From Micromonospora tarapacensis (GTDB lineage: Bacteria > Actinomycetota > Actinomycetes > Mycobacteriales > Micromonosporaceae): 64,000 bases of DNA. The first letter of the stretch is position 1. Each line of letters begins with the position of its first letter. Of this stretch, positions 40,101 to 47,851 are shown piece after piece. The notes under the pieces were generated by a model. It was not told where the DNA came from and ran no database searches. It saw only the letters and a program-made list of their open reading frames with translations. Position numbers and translations under genes: made by a program. The stretch is taken from positions 855,324 to 919,323 of the forward strand of contig NZ_JAHCDI010000004.1 of NCBI RefSeq assembly GCF_019697375.1. The letters are read 5' to 3'.

Positions 40101-40599
40101 GGTGGGGGAGAACCGCCGGCTGCCCGGGGCAGAGCGGCTGGTCGGGTGCACGATCGCGACGCTGGTGCTGCGGGTGGACTGCGCGGGCGACCCGTCCTTC
40201 GCGGAGCTGCTGACCCGGGTACGGGACACCGTGCTGGGCGCGTACGACCACCAGGGTCTGCCTTTCCCACAGCTGGTACGGGCAGCCGCGATACCGCGGC
40301 AGGTCGACCGGCTGCCCCTGTTTCAGGTGGCGATGGAGTGGCAGGAGCCCGACCGCAGCGGCTGGAACCTGACCGGCTGCACAGTCGACTGGGAGTTCAC
40401 CCGGCTGGACACGGCCCGCAACGACCTGTACTTCACCGCCGCGATCCGGTCCGGCCGCCTGGAACTGAGCGTCGAGTTCAACACCAACCTCTGGGACGGG
40501 CCGGGGGCGTGCGGGCTGCTTGCCCGGTGGCGCGACCTGCTGCTGGCGGCGACGCGACGGCCCGGCCAGCGACTGTCCGAGCTGACCGGGCCGGACTGA
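37135..40599 (+). CDS. NRPS C-(truncated A)-PCP-C protein
   Basis: A protein of 1,154 residues. Condensation domain 1 (about 10-450) has HHIVADG at 143-149. Residues about 470-620 are only the end of an adenylation domain: GELGYVDGRGDLVRLGRHD and the following strand region are recognisable, but the ATP-binding A3 and pocket A4-A5 regions are missing. A PCP follows (FFALGGHSIM, Ser650), then condensation domain 2 (about 715-1154) with HHIGMDG at 851-857. The carrier must be loaded by another protein such as the free A domain at 15528-17024. The GTG at 37135 overlaps the methyltransferase stop by GTGA. There is no terminal thioesterase. Confidence 0.94.
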   Translation: MTSIETAAGRLSPLSFPQEQLWLMESLAPGTYNEVWVLRIEGELRVPLLQRSLDVVLSRHEVLRSTFHTVDGAPVCRILPELAIDLGQPTDLSYVPVALRDRMVADLAALVADPPYDLSSGPLIRASLLRLADTEHVLVLATHHIVADGWSLRVVLHEMLAAYEAHAAGRVPDLPELPRQYRHFAEEQRRLLGDRELADEQRYWRGQLDGAVPVLQLRPGALRPPVKSSHGRRIQVSFPASLARSLYRCAASVRSTPAAVLLAAFTAVVHRYTGRRDLLIGTASAARPEEQWEPLVGFFAATVPLRLRPGPDQSFHELVRHVMEVSLDALDHDRLPFSHLVDLIRPDRDPSYHPLVQVVFSHADVRDAELRGEALRIRYEHVPRTRSRFDLIVEAQTGPDTLGFWLEFDEGLLPEPFVRALFAHLRTLLAAAIEAPRTAVADLPMLSAPERAVAISEVPPVGAPFPASEQVVQGVDTLAPRGVVGRVVAIDPQHVRVVGDRLLPVHGQSLADTGELGYVDGRGDLVRLGRHDRHPVVNGLGVPLDEVAAALSVHPGVRAAEVTCGGTPPVLRARVTRAVDPAPTSQQLAEFLAARLPRYAIPTVIDVDHPAGVSTDDAVLMSRVREIWQQVMDQDEIGDDDDFFALGGHSIMAAELASRLRTEIGTPVPIRWIFEAPTLRSLVRRVERGASPGPRGASEAAPAGVGVAGPVVTPDRAAAVPLTAAQTQIWVLDRLAPGRATYHSPLRVDITGPLDPTALRQAFTQVVERHEMLRSVIRFVVDRPVQVPQPHGPRLAVVDLSALPPQTRAAEIDRLAVEQALRPFDLSREPGIRATLVVAPDGRHVLLLTVHHIGMDGVGYGVFCRDISACYNAIVAGGAVPATSAGLTWQQYARWEDEWLSGPEPTALWAYWERALADLPVLSLPTPLPRPSLPTFDGDQISILLDPEQTGSLLRLAAAHRVSPFILVTAAQATLLHRLTGAAEIPIGAVGENRRLPGAERLVGCTIATLVLRVDCAGDPSFAELLTRVRDTVLGAYDHQGLPFPQLVRAAAIPRQVDRLPLFQVAMEWQEPDRSGWNLTGCTVDWEFTRLDTARNDLYFTAAIRSGRLELSVEFNTNLWDGPGACGLLARWRDLLLAATRRPGQRLSELTGPD

Positions 40600-40609
40600 G
40601 CGCGACGAG

Positions 40610-40654
40610 CCGGGTGTCGAGGTCCTCGGACCGAGCGAGGACCTCGACACCCGG
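40610..40654. terminator. Perfect hairpin between convergent operons
   Basis: A 19-bp perfect inverted repeat (arms 40610-40628 and 40636-40654, starting CCGGGTGTCGAGG) with a 7-base loop lies just after the NRPS stop and before the stop of the convergent OMP-decarboxylase-like gene. No clear T tract follows. Its position suits a bidirectional terminator. Confidence 0.75.
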
Positions 40655-40714
40655 CACAAGGCGGGTCGACGTCACTTGCCCGGCGCGGGCCGACCGCAGA
40701 CTTCGACACCAGCG

Positions 40715-41572
40715 CTAGCGGTGCCGCGCGATCTCCTCGTGCCACCACTGGATTCCGGTACGCAGCGCTGCCGGAGCGGGTCCGTGCCGCAGCACCCCGG
40801 TCGTCACCGTCAGCATCGCCCGGTCGGCCGCGTCCCGGACCGGGGCGAGGACCTCCTCGGTGCGGCGGTCGGCCCGGCCCAGCCCGGGAATCTCCAGGAC
40901 GCTGTGCGGCAGGCGGCGAACCAGTTGCGCCGACTCGGGCAACCGGGCACCCACCACCGCTGCGGCTGGTCCGGGCTCCGGCGTACCGCAATGGGCGGTG
41001 TGCCATCCGGTCAGCGCGTCCGCGATCGCCTGGGCCGTGCTGTGGCCCTCGGGGGTGCGGCTGCCCTGGACCTCTCCCGCGCCGTGGTTCGAGGTGCGGA
41101 CCAGTGTGAAGACCGCTGCGTCACGGTCCTGTGCGATCCGCAGCAACGGATGCAATGTCGCCGCGCCCATGAACGCGCATGCGGTGACCGCGTCCCCACC
41201 GAGCTGGCTCTGCGGCCCGAGGTAGAGGTCCGCGTAGGCGGCCATTGTGTCCTCCGCGTCGCCGATCTTGGCGTCGAGCAGCACCAGCGCGCCCCGTTCG
41301 TGCACGCCGTCGCGGAAGCGGCGCAGCGCCGCCATTCCGGCGGCGCCGTGGCGCAGGTAGAACGGCACTTGGACCTTGTAGGCGGAGACGCTGTCACCGG
41401 CCGCGTCCAGCAGCACGTCGCCGTAGCGACGCACCGACTCGGCGGTGTCCGCCAGCCCCCACCGGTCCAGCCAGACCGGTGACGGAGCGACCCCGAGGCA
41501 GAGGCCGCCCCGCTGGGCGCTGAGCGCGGCCCACCTCCTGGCAAAGCTGGTCGCTGGTCGGGTCGGCGTCAT
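40715..41572 (-). CDS. Orotidine-5'-phosphate decarboxylase-like protein
   Basis: A protein of 285 residues of the OMP-decarboxylase superfamily (PyrF type 2-like). The catalytic DxKxxD array is kept as DAKIGD with the Lys at about 102. The phosphate-binding end is changed: where PyrF has a GxGAQG loop and a SRGI arginine, this protein has PGLGRAD and TTGVL. It is therefore doubtful that it binds OMP in the usual way, and a different decarboxylation or aldol-type reaction is possible. The ATG at 41572 overlaps the HAD gene stop by one base. It ends an operon with HAD and MbtH genes. Confidence 0.85.
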   Translation of the reverse strand: MTPTRPATSFARRWAALSAQRGGLCLGVAPSPVWLDRWGLADTAESVRRYGDVLLDAAGDSVSAYKVQVPFYLRHGAAGMAALRRFRDGVHERGALVLLDAKIGDAEDTMAAYADLYLGPQSQLGGDAVTACAFMGAATLHPLLRIAQDRDAAVFTLVRTSNHGAGEVQGSRTPEGHSTAQAIADALTGWHTAHCGTPEPGPAAAVVGARLPESAQLVRRLPHSVLEIPGLGRADRRTEEVLAPVRDAADRAMLTVTTGVLRHGPAPAALRTGIQWWHEEIARHR

Positions 41573-42291
41573 CAGGGTCCTTTCCGCACCGCCCGGGCGC
41601 GCAGCACCCGGTGGAGCTCGTCGAGCGTGGTGATGATGGGTACGTCGGCCTGTCCGCCTCCGGCGCGGTCGAGCCACACCCCGGTCAGCCCCGCCGCGGT
41701 GGCGGCACGGGCGTCGGAGTCGAGCCGGTCCCCGACGTAGACCGCTTCGGCGGGCGCGATGCCGAGACGGTCGCAGACCGCGTGAAAGATCCGGGGATCG
41801 GGCTTCGCCGCGCCGTCGACGTCATCGCAGCAGACCAGGGTCTCGAGTCGGTCCCGGATGCCGAGCGCGGTCAGCTTGCGGTTCTGGTACGCCCGGTCGC
41901 TGTTGCTCATCGCCGCGAGCCGGAGCCCGGCGCGGCTCAGGCCGTCGAGAGCGGGCAGCACATCGGGAAAGAGGGCGAATGCATGATCGCAGTGCTCCAG
42001 GTATCGCGTCACCCAGGCGTCCACCTCGGCCTCCTCGGGGCCCAGCGGAAACCCGGCCGATGCGCAGAACTCCCGTGCCCGACGCCGGCGTTGATCGGTG
42101 AAGGTGCATTCGCCACGTAGATAGGCGTTGAAGTGGATGTGCTCCAGTTGCCGCCAGAGTGCGAGGTAGTGGTCGGCGTCGGCGGCGCTGACCGCGGCCG
42201 TCGTGGCCAGATGGGCCAGCAGGCCCCGGCCGGTCGCCCCGGAGAAATCGACGAGGGTGTCGTCGACGTCGAAGACGACGGCGTGGATCAC
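41572..42291 (-). CDS. HAD-superfamily hydrolase
   Basis: A protein of 239 residues: motif I FDVDDTLVDF (nucleophile and acid Asp), motif II SNSD, motif III KPDPRIF and motif IV VGDRLDSDARAA, with a helical cap between. Typical of small phosphatases, including nucleotide and sugar phosphatases. It may dephosphorylate an intermediate of the neighbouring decarboxylase-like enzyme. The GTG at 42291 overlaps the MbtH stop by GTGA. Confidence 0.92.
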   Translation of the reverse strand: MIHAVVFDVDDTLVDFSGATGRGLLAHLATTAAVSAADADHYLALWRQLEHIHFNAYLRGECTFTDQRRRRAREFCASAGFPLGPEEAEVDAWVTRYLEHCDHAFALFPDVLPALDGLSRAGLRLAAMSNSDRAYQNRKLTALGIRDRLETLVCCDDVDGAAKPDPRIFHAVCDRLGIAPAEAVYVGDRLDSDARAATAAGLTGVWLDRAGGGQADVPIITTLDELHRVLRARAVRKGP

Positions 42292-42503
42292 TGCGCCGAC
42301 GGACGCGCCGCGAACTGGCGGAGACTGCGCGGCCGCATATCGGTCCAGACCTGCTCGATGTAGGCGAGGCACTCCGCACGGCTGCCGCGCTTCCCCGCCT
42401 CGCGCCAGCCGTTGGGCAGGCTGCGCTCGGTCAACCAGAGAGAGAACTGCTCCTCGTCGTTGGAGACCACCACATACTCGGCGTCGTCGTCTGCCACGCT
42501 CAC
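42288..42503 (-). CDS. MbtH-like protein
   Basis: A protein of 71 residues with the full MbtH signature: NDEEQFSLW, LPNGWREAG, CLAYIEQVWTDMRP. MbtH-like proteins bind A domains and are needed for solubility or activity of many of them. It is the only MbtH seen here, so it probably serves several of the cluster A domains. The GTG at 42503 follows AGGAGG. First gene of the minus operon, diverging from the A-PCP gene. Confidence 0.97.
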   Translation of the reverse strand: MSVADDDAEYVVVSNDEEQFSLWLTERSLPNGWREAGKRGSRAECLAYIEQVWTDMRPRSLRQFAARPSAQ

Positions 42504-42642
42504 AAGCCCTCCTCGGTCGTGCCCCTGCCGGACGCATAACTGGCGACAACTATAGTCTCAAATCTTTCGACAAGTCGATGACTAAAGTTATGCTCGGTGT
42601 CCGAGGGGTCGATCGAGGCCCGCGGCTCTCGAGGAGGCAGCT
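42504..42642. promoter_or_regulatory. Divergent promoter region with paired palindromes
   Basis: AT-rich gap between the mbtH operon and the A-PCP/DAHP-synthase operon. CAACTATAGTCT (42547-42558) is a near match and TGACTAAAGTTA (42579-42590) a full match to TRAC-N4-GTYA. GAGGAGG shortly before 42643 is the ribosome site of the NRPS gene. Confidence 0.65.
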
Positions 42643-44973
42643 GTGACCGCATCGGCGCCGCATCCCGGATCGACGATATCGGCGACCACGTCGACCGCGG
42701 CAGGGGGCAATGAGCCGGCAACGCAGTCGCGTGTCGCACCGCACTGGTCGTCCTACGCCGCCGCCCTGCTCGTGCTGCTGCGCCACTGTGGCCCGCACGC
42801 GCCCGGCCGGGTCGCCCTGCGCATCGACGGCGCCTCGGCGACGATTTCCGTGCCGTCCGGCAGGATGACCGCGGCGCAGCTCGTGGACGCCATCGCCGGC
42901 ACCCCGCTGCACACCGACGAGGTGTCGGCGCCGGCGGCGTTCCACTGGCGTCATCCGCACCCCGCCCCCGACGCCCACCTCGTGCTCGCCGCAGACGAGA
43001 CCGGAATGTCCTGGCAGATCACACCGGGCTGGTCCGCGCCGATGCTCGCAAGCGAACTGGATCGCAACCTCGCACCCCTGCTGGCGCAGCTGGCCGACAA
43101 CCCGCACCGGCCGATCGGGACACTGACCGTTCCGGATCGAAGCGCGCGGGAATGGTTGGCGCGGCACGGACGGCCAGCCGACACCGTACGGATTGACGGG
43201 CTCGTGCCGGAGCTGGTCTCGCGCCAGGCACGCGAGCATCCGGGCCGGCCCGCCTTTGGATCCGGACCCGGCAGGCTGACCTACGGCGAACTCAACGCGC
43301 GGGCCAACCAGTTGGCGCGGGTACTGCGGGAACTCGGCGCCCAGCGCGACCGGTCCGTGGCCCTGATGATGGACCGCGGCAGCGAGATGCTCGTCTCCTT
43401 CCTCGCCATCCTCAAGAGTGGCGCGGCGGCGATCCTGCTCGACCCGGCCCATCCGACACAGCGGATCGCCGAGGTGCTCGACGTCGCCCGCCCTCGGGCC
43501 GTACTCACCCTGGCCCGGCTGGGCGCCATCCTGCCGGCCGAGGCCGCGACCGTGGTGGCGGTCGACACCGAGTGGCCGCGCATCCACCGGCTCTCCTCCG
43601 ACGATCTGGACGTCGCCGTGCATCCCGAGGACGTCGCCTACGTGGTGCACACCTCCGGCTCGACCGGCACCCCCAAACGCGTCGCGGTCCTGCACCGGTC
43701 GGTCGCCCACTCCATCGCCACCCATCAGGAGGGACACCGCATCACCGCGACGGACCGCGCCGCCTGGCTGGCCCCACCCGGCTCGTCCGTGTCGGTCGGG
43801 GAACTCTGGCCGTACCTGTGCGCCGGTGGCAGTGTGCACACCGCGCCGCCGGAGGTCGTCGGCGCGGCTCCCCTGCTGCGCGACTGGCTGGTGCGGGAGG
43901 AAATCACCAAGACGTACGTCAGCATGCCCCTCGCCGAGCAGCTCTACCAACTGCCCTGGCCCGCCGAGACGAGCCTGCGACTGCTGACGGTCGGCAGCGA
44001 CAAGGTACGGCGGTGGGCTTCGCCGCAGCTGCCGTTCGAGGTCGCTGTCGCGTGCGGCTCGTCGGAGGCCAACGGCATCAGCAGCTGCCTGGTGCCGTGG
44101 GAGGACCGTCTCACCAGCGCCACCGCCACCGCCGGCGACCGGGACGTCCCGCCGCCGATCGGTCGGCCGTGGCCGGGCGTACGCGTCGAACTGCTCGACA
44201 CCGCGATGGGCCGGCTGCTTCCCGGCGCGGTCGGGGAGATGTACCTCGGTGGACCCGAGCTCGCCCGGGGATACCTCGGCGACCCGGGCCAGACCGCCGA
44301 CCGGTTCCGGCCCGACCCGTACGGGCCGCCCGGTGCCCGGCTCTACCGCACCGGAGACCTCGCGTACTTCGACGAAGACGGGCGGTTGCACCACCGAGGT
44401 CGGGTCGACCGCGAAGTCAAGATCCGCGGATTCCGGGTCGACCCCGCGGAGGTGGAGCGGGCATTGCTGGCTCAGCCCGGTGTGGACGACGCGGTGGTGG
44501 TGGCGCTGGCCGACGAGGCCGGCGAGAGCCAGCTCTGCGCCTACCTGGTCGCCGACACCGCCGACCCGCACCTGGTCCGCGCCGCGCTCGTCGACCTGCT
44601 GCCGGGGCATGCCGTGCCCGCCTCGTTCACCCTGGTGGACCGGCTGCCGGTGACCGCCAACGGCAAGGTGGACCGCGACGCGCTGCCCGCCCCCGACTGG
44701 AGCACACTGCGCAAGCCCTACCGGCCGCCCCGCGACGAACTGGAACGTCAACTCGCCCAGCTCTGGGCGGATCTGCTCCCCGTGGCGCAGATCGGTCTGG
44801 ACGATCACTTCTTCCATCTGGGTGGTGACTCGATGTCCGCCAACCGACTCGCCGTACGCGTGAACAGCCGGCTGCGGGTGCGGGTCACCGTACGCGCGGT
44901 GCTGGAACACCCCACCCTAGCCGAGCTGGCGGAGTTCATCCGCACCCGGCTGCGTATGTCCACGCGGAGTTGA
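42643..44973 (+). CDS. NRPS A-PCP protein with atypical substrate pocket
   Basis: A protein of 776 residues. Residues about 30-170 look like a shrunken C-domain remnant. The A domain has HTSGSTGTPKRV (A3, with Arg where Gly is usual), GEMYLGG, YRTGDLAYF and ANGKVDRDAL with the A10 Lys. The A4 region reads GSSVSVGELW, so the Asp that normally binds the alpha-amino group (GrsA D235) is Ser382, and A5 reads CGSSEAN instead of YGPTE. The PCP has HLGGDSMS with Ser730. A substrate lacking a free alpha-amino group, or a weakened A domain, is suggested. The GTG at 42643 follows GAGGAGG. Confidence 0.9.
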   Translation: MTASAPHPGSTISATTSTAAGGNEPATQSRVAPHWSSYAAALLVLLRHCGPHAPGRVALRIDGASATISVPSGRMTAAQLVDAIAGTPLHTDEVSAPAAFHWRHPHPAPDAHLVLAADETGMSWQITPGWSAPMLASELDRNLAPLLAQLADNPHRPIGTLTVPDRSAREWLARHGRPADTVRIDGLVPELVSRQAREHPGRPAFGSGPGRLTYGELNARANQLARVLRELGAQRDRSVALMMDRGSEMLVSFLAILKSGAAAILLDPAHPTQRIAEVLDVARPRAVLTLARLGAILPAEAATVVAVDTEWPRIHRLSSDDLDVAVHPEDVAYVVHTSGSTGTPKRVAVLHRSVAHSIATHQEGHRITATDRAAWLAPPGSSVSVGELWPYLCAGGSVHTAPPEVVGAAPLLRDWLVREEITKTYVSMPLAEQLYQLPWPAETSLRLLTVGSDKVRRWASPQLPFEVAVACGSSEANGISSCLVPWEDRLTSATATAGDRDVPPPIGRPWPGVRVELLDTAMGRLLPGAVGEMYLGGPELARGYLGDPGQTADRFRPDPYGPPGARLYRTGDLAYFDEDGRLHHRGRVDREVKIRGFRVDPAEVERALLAQPGVDDAVVVALADEAGESQLCAYLVADTADPHLVRAALVDLLPGHAVPASFTLVDRLPVTANGKVDRDALPAPDWSTLRKPYRPPRDELERQLAQLWADLLPVAQIGLDDHFFHLGGDSMSANRLAVRVNSRLRVRVTVRAVLEHPTLAELAEFIRTRLRMSTRS

Positions 44974-44976
44974 CCC

Positions 44977-45996
44977 GTGCTCGTCGAGGTGGCCCCGCAC
45001 AGCACCGATGCCGAGCTGGCCTCGCTGGCCGCCCGGATCGCCGGGCACGAGGACGTCACCGCCTGGCCGGTCCGCCTGGCCGACCGGTGCTTTCTCGCCG
45101 TCGCCGGGGACGAACGGTTGGTGACCCGGGTGCGCTGCCCGGCGATCCGCGCCTGGCACAGTACCGCCGAGCGTGGCTTCTGGCTGGTGGACCGGGCCAA
45201 CGCGCTGCTCCCGGAGCGGGTGCCGCTCGGCACCGGACACGTCGGTGGCGGCGGCCTGTGGTTCGGGTCCGGCCCCTGTGCCCTCGAGTCGGTGCCGGAC
45301 ACGGTGCGGACCGCCGCGCTGGTGCGGAGCGCCGGCGCCGATGCGCTGCGGGCGAGCCTTTTCAAGGTTCGCAGCGGGCCCTACCACTTCCCGGGGAAGG
45401 GACGCGCCGGCCTGTCGGCGCTGGCCGAGGTACGTGCTGCGGGCGGCCTGCCGGTCATCACCGAGGTGGTCGACCCGCGTGACGTCGGGCCGGTCGCGCA
45501 GGTTGCCGACTGCCTACAGGTCGATCCGCGCAACATGACCAACCGGGCGCTGCTGGCCGAGCTCGGCGGCTGCGGTCGGCCGGTGCTGTTGATGCGCGGC
45601 GTCCGCGCCACCGTCGTGGAATGGCTCAAGGCTACGGAGTACGTCGTCAGCCACGGCAATCCGCACGTGATCATGTGCGCGCGGGGCGTCGTGTCGTTCG
45701 ATCGGTCACTGGCGTACCAACTCGACTACGGCGCGGTCGCGGAGGTGCGTCGTCACACCGACCTGCCCGTGATCTTCGACCCGAGCCACAGCACCGGCAG
45801 CGCCGCCGCGGTCGCCCCAGCTGCGCTGGCGGCCGTCATGTTCGGGGTGGACGGACTGCTCGTCGAGACGCATCCCGCGCCGGAGCGGATGTACCGGCCC
45901 GGCGACGCCGCGCAGATGTACCCGGTCGACCGGATCGGCGCTCTCCTGGCCGCCTGCCGCCGGGTCCGGGAACTCGCCGCAGGCCTCACCGCCTGA
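44977..45996 (+). CDS. 3-Deoxy-7-phosphoheptulonate (DAHP) synthase
   Basis: A protein of 339 residues of the type I-beta DAHP synthase family (Bacillus AroA-like, with KDO8P-synthase relatives). Key segments are FGSGPCALES, LFKVRSGPYHFPGKG, VDPRNMTN, MRGVRATVVEW, FDPSHSTG and VETHPAPERM. It joins phosphoenolpyruvate and erythrose 4-phosphate, the first shikimate step, and would raise chorismate/prephenate supply for 4-hydroxyphenylpyruvate and hence Hpg. An N-terminal extension of about 85 residues resembles the ferredoxin-like regulatory domain of the family. The GTG lies 3 bp after the NRPS stop. Confidence 0.94.
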   Translation: MLVEVAPHSTDAELASLAARIAGHEDVTAWPVRLADRCFLAVAGDERLVTRVRCPAIRAWHSTAERGFWLVDRANALLPERVPLGTGHVGGGGLWFGSGPCALESVPDTVRTAALVRSAGADALRASLFKVRSGPYHFPGKGRAGLSALAEVRAAGGLPVITEVVDPRDVGPVAQVADCLQVDPRNMTNRALLAELGGCGRPVLLMRGVRATVVEWLKATEYVVSHGNPHVIMCARGVVSFDRSLAYQLDYGAVAEVRRHTDLPVIFDPSHSTGSAAAVAPAALAAVMFGVDGLLVETHPAPERMYRPGDAAQMYPVDRIGALLAACRRVRELAAGLTA

Positions 45997-45999
45997 TCG

Positions 46000-46034
46000 C
46001 CGCGGGCCTCACCAGCTGAACGTGAGGCCCGCGG
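46000..46034. terminator. Perfect hairpin between convergent genes
   Basis: A 13-bp perfect inverted repeat (CCGCGGGCCTCAC at 46000-46012, its complement at 46022-46034) with a 9-base loop begins 3 bases after the DAHP-synthase stop and faces the end of the C-PCP gene. No T tract. A likely bidirectional terminator. Confidence 0.75.
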
Positions 46035-46061
46035 TCGATGGCCTTTCCGTGACGTGGCCGG

Positions 46062-47843
46062 TCAGGGCCCTTCGTCGAGCAGGTGCTCCAATTCCTCCGA
46101 CGACAGCTGCGCCGCACGGTCCAGTAGCAGGCCCTCGACGTGTCTGGCCTGGCTGGCGACGGTCTGATGCTCGAACAGTTCGGCCACCCCGACGTGCGTA
46201 CGGAACGTCTCGCTCAGACGGAATGAGAGCTGCGCGACGGTGAGCGAGTGCCCGCCCAGGTCGAAGAGAACGTCGTGGGCACCGGGGGCGACGCCGAGCA
46301 ACTCCTGCCAGGCCGCGGCGATGGTCTCCTGGAGGTAGCCCTGCGGCTCGACACGTTCCGCAGTTCCGGCCCACGCCAGCACCTCGGGCTCGACCTGGAC
46401 CGGGGACGGCGGCGGTACGTCACCTAACCCCGGGATGTCACGCACCCGGCGGTCGGGATCGTCCGCCACGGCGTCGATCAGGGACCAGAACTCCTTCGCC
46501 CACTGCTCGATCCGGGCCACGTCGATGATTGCGTCGTCGAAGTCCCACCGGGCGGTCAGCTCCGCGTCGCGGACTACCTTCACCATCAGGTCGTACTGCG
46601 CCCAGCCGCCGGTCAGCACGATCTCCTCGCAGGTCACCCCGAGATAGTTGCCGCTCATGCCGGGCTGGCCCTCGACCGAGAAGACGGTCTGCACCAGGGG
46701 CGTGGAGCCGATCTCCCGCGGCGGGCGGAGCTGGGCCACCAACTGCTCGAACGGCAGATCCTGATGCGCGTACGCGGACATCGCCGAGGCGTGCTCGGCG
46801 GCGACGAGATCGCGCACCGACGCGTCGGGTTCGGCCGCACCACGCAGCACCACCATGTTCAGGAAGTAGCCGACCATGTTCTCGGTCTCCGCCAGCGGTC
46901 TTGCGCTGATCGGCGTACCGACGAGGGTGTCGCGTACCCCGGTGAGGCGCCACAGCAGGAGCCGGTACGCAGCCAGCAGTACGACGAACGGCGTCGTCGC
47001 GTGCTGGCGGGCTGCGGCGCCCACCCGATCGGCCAGCCCGGCGGGAGCGGCCACGTCCAGGTAGGCTCCGCCACGTCGACCCGAGCGCGGCTGGTTCGAC
47101 GGCAGGACGAGTCGTACGGACGCGCCCGCGATCCGGTCCGTCCAGTACCGCGTCAGCGCAGCCAGCCGGTCACCGGCGATATGGGCGCGTTGCCACTCGG
47201 CGAAGTCACCGTAGTCGACCGTCAGCGGTGCGAGCGTGGCGGCCCGATTGTCGCGCCGGGCCTGGTACAGCGCCTCGAGGTCGACCAGGAGCACACCCTG
47301 TGAGACGCCGTCGGTCACCATGTGGTGCGAGGCGAGCACCAGTATGTGGTCGTCGGGGGCGAGTCGATACAGTCTCAGCCGCGCCAGCGGACCCTTGTCC
47401 AGATCGAAGGGCATCGCGAGGTCGGTCGTGGCGGCAGCGGTCGCCGCGGCGATTTCCTGACCGTCCAGCTCCGTCACGCGGAAGTCCACCGGTGCGGCCC
47501 CGGCTACGAGCATCGGCACCTCGCCCTGCCGGATCAACCGGCTGCGCAACGGCTCGTGTCGCACGACGAGATCGTCGAACGCTGCCCGGAGCGCGGCGAT
47601 GTCGAGGGTGCCGCTGAGCCGGAACGCGACGTGGTCGACGAGACTTCCGGGCTCTCCGGTCATCAGGTCGGTCAGCCAGACCTGCTCCTGCCCACTGGAG
47701 AGCCGTACCGGCGCTGCCGGGTCGGAACGCCTCCCCAGCGGGCCGGCGCCGGCGTCGTGCCCCAGCAGCCGCAGCGCCGCCGCGCGTCGCTGGGCCGGCA
47801 GGGTTGCCAGCCGTCGCAGGAGTTCCGTCGTCTCGTCGGCCAT
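46062..47843 (-). CDS. NRPS condensation-PCP didomain protein
   Basis: A protein of 593 residues. A helical N-terminal segment (about 1-40, similar in style to the left-edge C protein) is followed by a condensation domain with HHMVTDG (about 170) and YFLNMVVLR, then a PCP with FDLGGHSLTV (Ser about 533) and an acidic C-terminal helix. There is no A domain, so loading is in trans. The ATG at 47843 follows GGAGG and lies 8 bp after the stop of the XRE regulator, so the two are one operon. Confidence 0.94.
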   Translation of the reverse strand: MADETTELLRRLATLPAQRRAAALRLLGHDAGAGPLGRRSDPAAPVRLSSGQEQVWLTDLMTGEPGSLVDHVAFRLSGTLDIAALRAAFDDLVVRHEPLRSRLIRQGEVPMLVAGAAPVDFRVTELDGQEIAAATAAATTDLAMPFDLDKGPLARLRLYRLAPDDHILVLASHHMVTDGVSQGVLLVDLEALYQARRDNRAATLAPLTVDYGDFAEWQRAHIAGDRLAALTRYWTDRIAGASVRLVLPSNQPRSGRRGGAYLDVAAPAGLADRVGAAARQHATTPFVVLLAAYRLLLWRLTGVRDTLVGTPISARPLAETENMVGYFLNMVVLRGAAEPDASVRDLVAAEHASAMSAYAHQDLPFEQLVAQLRPPREIGSTPLVQTVFSVEGQPGMSGNYLGVTCEEIVLTGGWAQYDLMVKVVRDAELTARWDFDDAIIDVARIEQWAKEFWSLIDAVADDPDRRVRDIPGLGDVPPPSPVQVEPEVLAWAGTAERVEPQGYLQETIAAAWQELLGVAPGAHDVLFDLGGHSLTVAQLSFRLSETFRTHVGVAELFEHQTVASQARHVEGLLLDRAAQLSSEELEHLLDEGP

Positions 47844-47851
47844 CGCGCCTC

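Noticed and set aside
40715..41572. Housekeeping pyrF
   Set aside because: The phosphate-binding residues are replaced and the gene is in an operon with MbtH under the cluster palindrome.
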